This document shows, in pieces, positions 54,038 through 64,000 of a stretch of 64,000 nt of DNA (position 1 is its first letter; the number at the start of each line of letters is the position of its first letter). Below the pieces are notes generated by a model, which saw only the letters and a list, made by a program, of their open reading frames with translations, had not been told where the DNA came from and ran no database searches. A program made the position numbers and the translations under genes. The stretch covers positions 620,001-684,000 of the forward strand of contig OY282378.1 of assembly GCA_958295835.1 (NCBI GenBank), read 5' to 3'. Origin of the DNA: an uncultured Gammaproteobacteria bacterium (GTDB lineage: Bacteria; Pseudomonadota; Gammaproteobacteria; HK1).

Positions 54038-54291
54038 TCGTCTACCCACTTCTTCAGTCGTTCTCCCAAACCGCGTTCACCGTAACCGGTGTACTCCGCA
54101 ACTCCAACGACCAACCCCGCCCTCCCTTCTCCGATTGTTATCGCATCCCGTACTTCATGGATGTCATAGCACCTGTCGTCGGATACAAGCCACGCTCGTT
54201 CCCTCACGAGTTCGTAGTGGTGCTGGAATGTCTCTATGTCCTTTGCCTTAATCTTGCTGTCCTCCGGCAGAATTACAATGAAAGCGCTCAT
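54034..54291 (-). CDS. Small hypothetical protein upstream of the cas operon
   Basis: 85 residues from ATG 54291: MSAFIVILPEDSKIKAKDIE, then FQHHYELVRERAWLVSDDRC and a Gly-rich VVGVAEYTGYGERGLGERLK tail. It looks soluble with mixed strands and helices. It is coupled by ATGA overlap to the membrane-anchored gene, and both run into cas3, so they may share a promoter. No domain is recognised. Confidence 0.6.
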   Translation of the reverse strand: MSAFIVILPEDSKIKAKDIETFQHHYELVRERAWLVSDDRCYDIHEVRDAITIGEGRAGLVVGVAEYTGYGERGLGERLKKWVDE

Positions 54292-54616
54292 GCCGGTTCC
54301 TCCAAGCTGTAACCAACAACGTTCACCGATCCGATCAATTGCGCCACGGCTCGCGGGGCTGCGTGGCAGCAAGGTTTCGGGCTCTTCCTCCGGCGTCCAT
54401 CGGTTTCCTTCCTCTCGGCCCACCCCACATCTCCGCGCAACGCCGAGGGGCGGGTGGTGGATCCGGCGGCCCCCGCGCTCATGCGCCTTGCGGCTCCATG
54501 TCCGAAGTCTCCCCGAAAGTCGAGCCAGCGAGCAAGTGACCGGTCGCGGAAGGACGCGCGTGCCGCCACCAACGCCTGGAACGCGCGTTCGAGGGCCACG
54601 ACCGGTCGCTCCAGGC
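54292..54616. other. Gap between hsdR and the small genes
   Basis: No confident gene. A minus-strand frame starting with TTG at 54620 (LERPVVALERAFQALVAARA) overlaps the hsdR stop but matches nothing known. The stretch probably includes the promoter of the genes leading into cas3. Confidence 0.35.
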
Positions 54617-58183
<3,567 letters not shown>

Positions 58184-58235
58184 CTAGGAATCTGCGCCGC
58201 AGAAAGATAGTCCAAGCCCGGCCCGGAACGACGTT

Positions 58236-58263
58236 GTAGGGGCGACGCATGCGTCGCCCCTAC
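58236..58263. repeat. 28-bp perfect palindrome, copy 1
   Basis: The half-site GTAGGGGCGACGCA is followed by its exact complement, with an ATGCAT-type centre. An identical copy lies at 58436-58463. It resembles the GTAGGGGCGACGC palindromes scattered in many bacterial genomes. Confidence 0.8.
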
Positions 58264-58435
58264 CGCCGATGATGTCCCCGTGTTTGGCGACACCGCGGTA
58301 CGACGCCAATCCAACGACCGACCAGTGCGGGCGCCGGTACTCCGGCGCGTAGGGGGGACGTCTTTCTGCCATCGGGACACCTCCTCTGCGCAATGGTCAG
58401 GGGTCTACCAAAGCCCCTACTGCGCCGCAGCCGCA

Positions 58436-58463
58436 GTAGGGGCGACGCATGCGTCGCCCCTAC
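58436..58463. repeat. 28-bp perfect palindrome, copy 2
   Basis: Identical to the copy at 58236-58263, 200 bp away. The DNA between holds no transposase and no confident gene. Confidence 0.8.
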
Positions 58464-58491
58464 AGTCCATCGTTTTCTGCGGCGCAGACTC

Positions 58492-58537
58492 CTGGCGGGC
58501 TCCGCCGGCAGATTCTGGCGGGCTCCACCGGCAGATT
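58492..58537. repeat. Two 23-bp direct repeats
   Basis: Tandem units begin CTGGCGGGCTCC and differ at one position (58492-58514, 58515-58537). They are downstream of the AAA-ATPase gene. Confidence 0.65.
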
Positions 58538-58596
58538 GACGATGGGGCGGATCATCGGGGCCTTGCCCGCAGGCGCGAGCCGACCTGCCGCGCGCT

Positions 58597-60207
58597 TCAC
58601 GCCGGCGCTGCCTCGAACGCCGTCAGATTGCGGGTCTCCTTGCTGAACTCCACCGCGATCAGGTGGATCGGCCGGCCCGCGCTCCGGTGCTTGTCCGCGT
58701 AGCCTCGTTCGCGCAACTGCGCCATCGCGGCGCCTTGCGACGCTGACGACCCTGGCGACGACCCCGGCGGGGCCGCGCCCACCACCTTGAATTCGAACAG
58801 GTACACGCTGCCGTCGAGGCGCACCGTGAGGTCTACCCGCCCGCGGCTGGTGCTGTCTTCCACCGTCATGTCCAGCCCCGCCGACGCGAACAGGGCGTAG
58901 AACACGCTCGCGTAGTAGCCTTCGTAGTCGGCGATGTCGTTCCTCGTATGCCACTGGTACGGAATCCCGGCGAAGAACGCCCTGAGCAGCGCCTCCAGGC
59001 CGTCGAAATCGTTGTCTCGAAGCCGCTCGTACAGACGATCACCCTGCCTGCGCGTGTCCGATGGATTGTCCGCCAAGCGGTGCAACAGGCTCTCGTTCAG
59101 GCTCTGGCGCACCTCCCGATTCGGATAGCCGAGCCGGTAGCGCGTCCTGCCGCCGAGATCCTCCTCCTCGTGGATGGTGAGGTAGCCGGTCTGGAACAGC
59201 AGCGCCTCGGGGGCGATGTCGCCCACGTCGAAGGTAGACAACAAGGCGTCGGTGCCGAGCATGTCCTCGAGCGCCAGCGAGCCGACCCCCTGCTCCATCA
59301 GTGTATCGATGAGGAACGTCGGCGTGCCGGTCTCGAACCACCATGCCTTGAACCGGCGGGTGTCGAAGAGCAGGAGCATGTCGAAGGGGTTGTAGACCTT
59401 CTCGTCGCCGAGCCAGCCGTAGCCGTTGTACCAGCGTCGGATCTCGCTGCGGTTCAACCCCGGCAGCTCCGGGGCGAACACCGTGTCGAGGTCCTCTTCG
59501 GTGTAGCCGCAGATGGCGGAGTAGCGCGGGTCCAGGGTAATGTCCTTCAGGTTGTTGAGCCCCGAGAACAGGCTGACCTTGGAGAACTTGCTCACCCCGG
59601 TCAGCAGGGTGAACTTGACGTGTGCATCGGCGGATTTGATGGTGGAGTACAACCCTTGCAGGAAGTCGCGGTTGGCGCGGGCGATCTCCGGCGTCCCCAG
59701 CGCGTCCAGGATCGGCTTGTCGTATTCGTCGATCAGCACCACGACCCGCTGGCCGGTGCGCTCGTGCAACGTCTGCAACAGGTGCCGGAAGCGGGCCGGG
59801 GCGATGTCGTCGTGGGCGGTGACCGCGAACTCCCGCTCCAGGGCGCCCAGGCGCGCCGCCGCCTCCTTGCGCACGAGGCCGGGCTCCCCGTAGCTGCCGC
59901 CGCCGAAGTCGAAGCGCAGCACGGGACGGGGGGTGGACCAGTCCCACCGGTTGTGGACGGCGAGGCCCCGGAACAGCGGCTCGCTGCCCTCGAACAGCTC
60001 CTTGATGGTATCCACGAGGAGGCTCTTGCCGAAGCGGCGCGGGCGTGACAGGAAGTAGTGCGCGCCCTCGTCCGCCAGCTGCTCGACGTAAGCGGTCTTG
60101 TCCACGTAGTAGTAGCCTTCCTCCCGGATCGTGCGGAAGGTCTGGATGCCGATGGGGAGCTTCCGCCGCGCCGCGCGCGCGTCCGAACCCGTTTCCGTCC
60201 GCGTCAT
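58597..60207 (-). CDS. AAA-ATPase-like/PD-(D/E)XK nuclease domain protein
   Basis: 536 residues from ATG 60207 (MTRTETGSDARAARRKLPIG); an upstream in-frame ATG at 60279 adds 24 weakly supported residues. The segment LPIGIQTFRTIREEGYYYVD and the phosphate-binding FLSRPRRFGKSLLVDTI are the start of the AAA-ATPase_like family; VVVLIDEYDKPILDAL is Walker B. The C-terminal domain has SRGRVDLTVRLDGSVYLFEFK, a PD-(D/E)XK nuclease site (D ... ExK). Such proteins are common in repeated multi-copy families in Bacteroidetes and some symbionts; the biological role is not established. It is in the defence-like island. Confidence 0.88.
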   Translation of the reverse strand: MTRTETGSDARAARRKLPIGIQTFRTIREEGYYYVDKTAYVEQLADEGAHYFLSRPRRFGKSLLVDTIKELFEGSEPLFRGLAVHNRWDWSTPRPVLRFDFGGGSYGEPGLVRKEAAARLGALEREFAVTAHDDIAPARFRHLLQTLHERTGQRVVVLIDEYDKPILDALGTPEIARANRDFLQGLYSTIKSADAHVKFTLLTGVSKFSKVSLFSGLNNLKDITLDPRYSAICGYTEEDLDTVFAPELPGLNRSEIRRWYNGYGWLGDEKVYNPFDMLLLFDTRRFKAWWFETGTPTFLIDTLMEQGVGSLALEDMLGTDALLSTFDVGDIAPEALLFQTGYLTIHEEEDLGGRTRYRLGYPNREVRQSLNESLLHRLADNPSDTRRQGDRLYERLRDNDFDGLEALLRAFFAGIPYQWHTRNDIADYEGYYASVFYALFASAGLDMTVEDSTSRGRVDLTVRLDGSVYLFEFKVVGAAPPGSSPGSSASQGAAMAQLRERGYADKHRSAGRPIHLIAVEFSKETRNLTAFEAAPA

Positions 60208-60699
60208 CGATCCCGTCCCTGCGCCGCTCGCCTGTCGTCCGATTATGCCCTTCCGGGCCGGTGATGCGGGCTGGGCCAAGCGAGGGCGGCGGCCGTTCAG
60301 GGTGTAGCAGCGGGCGGCAATGACGCGGCAAGTGCCATGTCCCTGGCCCAGCGGACGAGGATTTTCACCAACCGGCGTTTGGTTCCGGCTATGCCGGGTT
60401 GGGGCTCCATACGAGGCAGACGATTACGTCGAAGGAGCATTCGTAATACTTCTGAATCGGGCTCGACCGGTTTGCGCCGGGCAACCGATTCCACAGCCGG
60501 GCGTTGCCGTCTCCATCGTCTGGCGCAGTGTTGCTTCGAGCGATGAGGGCGCTGCCGCGCCTCTCGACACGACGAGGCCGGATCCCGGACCCGGAGGCTC
60601 AGGTTTCGAGGTTCATCTCTGGCTGAAGATCAATGGATTATCGGTACGTCACTCATGCTCCGCTCGTATGGCGGAAGCATCCAGCCGGCGTGGAATCCG
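60208..60699. other. Intergenic region between the AAA-ATPase gene and the Rpn gene
   Basis: No gene, RNA or clear repeat was recognised. Confidence 0.35.
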
Positions 60700-61679
60700 T
60701 CAGAGACGGCGGTCGAGGCGCGTCGCGCGGTCGAGCAGCCCGGCGCCCGTGCCGCACTCGATGATCCAGTCGCCGACCTCGGCGAGGCGCTCCGGGTCCG
60801 AGAGGCGCTCCAGCAACCCCGACAGCCGCTCGGCCGTCTCTGCGTCGAACTTCCGCCCCGCCAAACGACACAGCAGCGCCCGTTCTTCTTTCAGACCTTG
60901 TTCACGTCCCTGCTCGCGGCCTTCCCGCAGCCACTGCTCGGTCCACTCCTTCGCTCGCTCCGCCAGCATCGCCCTCCCCCTTCCAGATCCTGCACCTTCG
61001 GCAGCGCGGCCCCGGCGAACCGCCCCCGCGGCAGCACCTGCCGAATCCACTCCACGAACGCACGCCGCAGCTCGTCCTCCCCCGGCCCACGCACCCAATC
61101 GGACAGCGCGGCCAGCAACTTCGGCAGCTCCACCGCCGAACGGCTGTTCTCGAATGCGATCAGGGCCGACACCAGATTGCGGCGCGGCAAATCGTCTTCC
61201 CCGTGGCGTCCCTGGTCAAGCAGGAAATACCGCTGCGATGGCTGGAAACGCGCCAGCGCCTCCTCCACCGGGGCGATCAGGTCCGCGGCCTCGACCGGGG
61301 CGGCCCAGCGGGGTCGTCCGTTGTACAGCACGACCGGCAGCACCGGCGGCAGCCGACCGTCCGCACCGAGTGCCCCGCGCCGGATGAGATCCTGGTACAG
61401 CAGCCCGGTGTAGACCAGGATGCGAACGGCCATGTAGGGGTCGGTCGAGGACTGGAATTCGAGCATCACCAGCAGGTACAGCCACGTCTCCCGGAAGCGC
61501 AGCCGCCATACCAGGTCGCCGTGACGCCGGCGGAGATCATCGCTGACGTACTCCGCGGGGAGCTTCTCGAGCGTGGAGAAGTCGAGCGCGCCGCTCCACT
61601 CCGGGGCGGCGAACCCCCGCAGCAGGTCCTCGACCATCCGTGGATGGGAGAACAGGTCCTTGTAGGCGGCGTCGTGCAT
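60700..61679 (-). pseudogene. Rpn-like PD-(D/E)XK recombination-promoting nuclease, frameshifted
   Basis: From ATG 61679: MHDAAYKDLFSHPRMVEDLL, YLLVMLEFQSSTDPYMAVRI (nuclease core with E-x-Q) and LPPVLPVVLYNGRPRW are classic Rpn/transposase_31 motifs. After VQDLEGG, at a G-rich tract near 60970, the frame moves: MLAERAKEWTEQWLREGREQ and GREQGLKEERALL continue in the next frame to a stop at 60700. One base in the tract GGGGGAGGG would restore about 325 residues. Rpn proteins promote recA-independent recombination and may be defence-related. Read as is, the product would lose its coiled C-terminal tail. Confidence 0.82.
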
Positions 61680-61948
61680 GGGGACACCATAGCGCCGCAC
61701 CGGCCGTGACGTTGCAGGCTCCGGGCTCGAAAGCCGCCGGAAATCGGAGTGCGTTTCGTGCGCCGGAGCCCCTCCGGATCCGCCATGACACCCACGCTGT
61801 CGGGCAGTCCGCAGGAAGCCGGTGCGCGTTTCGTGCGGCGGGTGAAACCGCCTTCAGGGCCTCGGCGTCCCGGATGGTGGCGGATGGCGGTCTCAGCCGA
61901 TGTTTCCCTTCCTGGCCGGTCTGGTCCTGCATTCCTTGGCGATGCCCG

Positions 61949-64000
61949 TCATATCTCGCCTTCGATGATCGACCAGACCCGGTGATGGCTCGCGCCTCGA
62001 CTGCCGAGCGCAGCCTCCCAGGTGTCCACGCTGGCGCTACGCACCCTGGCCCGAACTTCGTGCAGCGGCTCGGCGGCGCCAACTTCGAGTTGCCGCGCCA
62101 GCGGTGCGGCGGCGGTGCGAGGCACGCCCAGCAGCCGAAGGGCTATCGCCTCGTCCGAGTTCACGCCGTAGTAGACGCGGGCCGGCAGGTTGCGCAGCAT
62201 TCGCTGCTCGTCGCCCGGCAACGAATCGAAAGAATCCCCGATCGTCAGGGATTGCAGCGCAGCCAGACCCCAGGACGCGGTTTGCGTCAACCGTCCGAAA
62301 ATGCTCCGGCAACACCGGGTCATCGCCGTTACGGAATCGGTCTGGCCGGTTGCGTCATCACCATGACCCGGCTTGCCCGCGAAGTAATCGGCGGCCATGT
62401 CGGAAAGGGGGCGGCCCTGCACCCAGTCACAGATGATTCGGGAGAGGGTGTCGCCGTCGGGGCCGATGCCTCCCGTCACTTCTCCGAGCAATGTTCGGAG
62501 CTCCGGAACCTGGAGCAGCACACCGACCATCCGTTGCAGGTCGCGTCGTCGAGGGCCGAAGAGATCGGGTGACCACGCATCGTTCGTTACGTTCGCTTCC
62601 TTCAGGCGCGCTAACGTTCCGTTGACCGTCTCCCACGAGAACCCGGTCGCGTCCACCAGCTTCAGCGGCTTCCCCTCGATACGCTCTGCATAGTTGTAGA
62701 CGCCGCGCACCAATCGGTCGGCCCACCCCTTGTGACTTCTGCGCAGGGCCTGGAATCCGAGCGTGCCCCGGAGAACCTGTTCGACTTCCGCGGCGAACCG
62801 CTCGTGGCTGCCGATCTGCCTGTACGTATGCGCGAGGTACTGAAGAAACGACGACCACTCCGGCAGCCACGCCAATTTCTCCAATTGAAGCAGGCTGCCT
62901 TCGTCTTCGACCTTCTGCACCATGTCGACCAGCGTCGAGGCGAGCTCGCCGACGGACCTCTCGATGTATGTATCGAGCGTCTCGAACCTGGCGTCGTCGG
63001 GGGCCGCCAACGCGATGATGCCGAGATCGTCCTGATCGACGCGGCCGGCCCGCCCCGCGATGTTCCAGAAGTCCTCGGGCGGCATCTCCTGGCCATAGGG
63101 ATACTGATGGCTGGCGAACACCACGCCCGACACGGGAAAGTTGACGCCTTGGGCGATCGTCGTGGTCGCCACCAGAACCTTCAGTTCGTTGCGTTCCGTC
63201 AACCACTCGACGATCGTCCGCGTGTCGTCGGAAAGCCCGCCGTGATGCACGCCGACGCCGTACTCCAGCAGCGGCGCCAAGGGAAAGTCCGGCCCCATCT
63301 CGTCGGTGAGGAAGCGCTGGATATGGTCCAGATCCTCGCTCTTGTGAGCGATGCGGTTCTCGTCCACCTTGAAAGCCTCGGCCACGCTCCAGCTATATCT
63401 TGGCTGGCTGACGAGAACGATGACCGTACCGCGCCGCTTCAGAACCTGCGCCGTGGCCGCCGCGAGCCGGCCCGGCGACTTTGCGACCTTCGACCACGAC
63501 AATCCCAACGGACGGCGTTCCCCGTTTGCACGGGGACGAGCTTCGAGCATCAGCGGCTCCGGAATTTCGATCGTGTTCCGGGTCGTGTGCCGGGCCAGCA
63601 GTTCGATCCCGAAGTCGCCGCGCGTTTCCCCTTTCCGGGGCCGGGCGATGGCGATCACCCGGTCGTTCGGCGTCCAGTCCACCCCGAGTTCGATGCTCTG
63701 GTGGCTGTCGGGCGCCAGCCATTGTGCAATCTCGCCCGCGTTGGGGATGAAAGGCGTGAGCAGCAGGAATTGGGCGTGCCGGCACTCGCGGTTGATCGTC
63801 GCGAGCAGCAATTCCAGTCTCGGGCCGCGCGGGCCGGATGCAAGTCCGTGTGCCTCGTCCACGACGACGAGGGTCAGAGGGCGACCGATCCGGCGTTCCC
63901 AATCGCCGCGCAGCATCAGATCGAGCTTTTCGGGCGTCGTGACGAGCAGGCGGAACTGCCGCTCGGCATCGGCGTCAACCAGCATGTCGGCTTCGAGGCC
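61949..64000 (-). CDS. Ski2-like superfamily 2 DEAD/DEAH helicase (partial, continues past window end)
   Basis: The frame is open to base 64000, so the N-terminus with Walker A is missing. Visible: motif Ia-like LLVTTPEKLDLML, motif II VVVDEAHGL, LVSQPRYSW, the motif VHHGGLSDDTRTIVE, VLVATTTIAQGVNFPVSGVV (motif V) and FWNIAGRAGRVDQDDLGIIA (motif VI). The 684 visible residues include a long helical C-terminal part. Ski2-like helicases occur in defence systems such as Hachiman (HamB), but the partner gene would be outside the window. Assignment to any named system is not possible here. Confidence 0.85.
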   Translation of the reverse strand, partial: GLEADMLVDADAERQFRLLVTTPEKLDLMLRGDWERRIGRPLTLVVVDEAHGLASGPRGPRLELLLATINRECRHAQFLLLTPFIPNAGEIAQWLAPDSHQSIELGVDWTPNDRVIAIARPRKGETRGDFGIELLARHTTRNTIEIPEPLMLEARPRANGERRPLGLSWSKVAKSPGRLAAATAQVLKRRGTVIVLVSQPRYSWSVAEAFKVDENRIAHKSEDLDHIQRFLTDEMGPDFPLAPLLEYGVGVHHGGLSDDTRTIVEWLTERNELKVLVATTTIAQGVNFPVSGVVFASHQYPYGQEMPPEDFWNIAGRAGRVDQDDLGIIALAAPDDARFETLDTYIERSVGELASTLVDMVQKVEDEGSLLQLEKLAWLPEWSSFLQYLAHTYRQIGSHERFAAEVEQVLRGTLGFQALRRSHKGWADRLVRGVYNYAERIEGKPLKLVDATGFSWETVNGTLARLKEANVTNDAWSPDLFGPRRRDLQRMVGVLLQVPELRTLLGEVTGGIGPDGDTLSRIICDWVQGRPLSDMAADYFAGKPGHGDDATGQTDSVTAMTRCCRSIFGRLTQTASWGLAALQSLTIGDSFDSLPGDEQRMLRNLPARVYYGVNSDEAIALRLLGVPRTAAAPLARQLEVGAAEPLHEVRARVRSASVDTWEAALGSRGASHHRVWSIIEGEI

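Noticed and set aside
58184..58393. Small minus-strand gene containing the palindrome
   Set aside because: Part of the frame is simply the translated palindrome (GDACVAPT) and the rest matches no family; treated as non-coding repeat region.

Overview
The window is high-GC DNA from a gammaproteobacterium, probably an uncultivated and possibly host-associated lineage. The main evidence is the conserved gene order radC / coaBC-dut-algC-argB-slmA / pyrE and the yggX-mutY pair, both typical of Gammaproteobacteria. Host association is inferred from the many interrupted or eroded genes (integrase, a membrane glycosyltransferase, ribD, ribE, a DUF1989 gene, an Rpn gene), which look like ongoing insertion-sequence expansion and gene decay.

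Layout. (1) 1-5340 is an accessory island: the C-terminus of a type ISP restriction-modification enzyme, an AT-rich Abi-alpha-like gene, a complete ISNCY-type insertion sequence with TAATTA target duplication, and a multiply broken, apparently chimeric phage-type integrase. It ends beside radC, where rpmB/rpmG would normally be expected. (2) 5341-18634 is core metabolism: DNA repair-associated RadC, CoA synthesis, dUTPase, AlgC, ArgB, SlmA, a YgjP-type metalloprotease, PyrE, YggT, ProC, a DenD-SDR sugar-acid pair, a MetC-like lyase and SppA. (3) 18955-36393 holds a leucine/isovalerate degradation (liu) set broken apart: liuA, then a roughly 9 kb insert (NYN-domain gene plus a minus-strand operon of GT2, flippase-like protein, GT-C-like membrane protein and FAD oxidoreductase, the third gene split by an IS1380-type element), then liuB, then a BCCT transporter and a periplasmic binding protein, then liuD. 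liuC and liuE are not present.

(4) 36466-44629 holds a frameshifted DUF1989 gene, yggX, mutY, rsmE, a stray 3' end of prfC abutting a truncated ribD, and ribE cut in two by a 3341-bp IS21-type element. Removing the element and one 6-bp target copy restores a 200-residue riboflavin synthase. (5) 44801-54291 is a minus-strand type I-G (formerly I-U) CRISPR-Cas interference operon: two small unknown genes, cas3, csx17, csb1, csb2. The cas3 frame runs without a stop into a Fic (AMPylase/nucleotidyltransferase) catalytic domain. A second overlapping frame carries what looks like the Fic N-terminus with a class II inhibitory motif. No cas1/cas2/cas4 and no repeat array were seen.

(6) 54617-64000 continues as a defence-like island: an orphan HsdR with two repeat-derived low-complexity expansions, palindromic 28-bp repeats, an AAA-ATPase/PD-(D/E)XK protein, a frameshifted Rpn-type nuclease and a Ski2-like SF2 helicase that leaves the window.

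Two cross-cutting themes: simple Gly/Ser/Pro-rich insertions recur in unrelated proteins (LiuD, MutY, RsmE, RibD, HsdR), two with visible tandem DNA repeats; and three insertion sequences have clean ends, two of them disrupting genes that can be rebuilt exactly in frame. The candidate novel biology is the Fic domain inside the type I-G operon, with the caveat that one frameshift could have created the apparent Cas3-Fic fusion.
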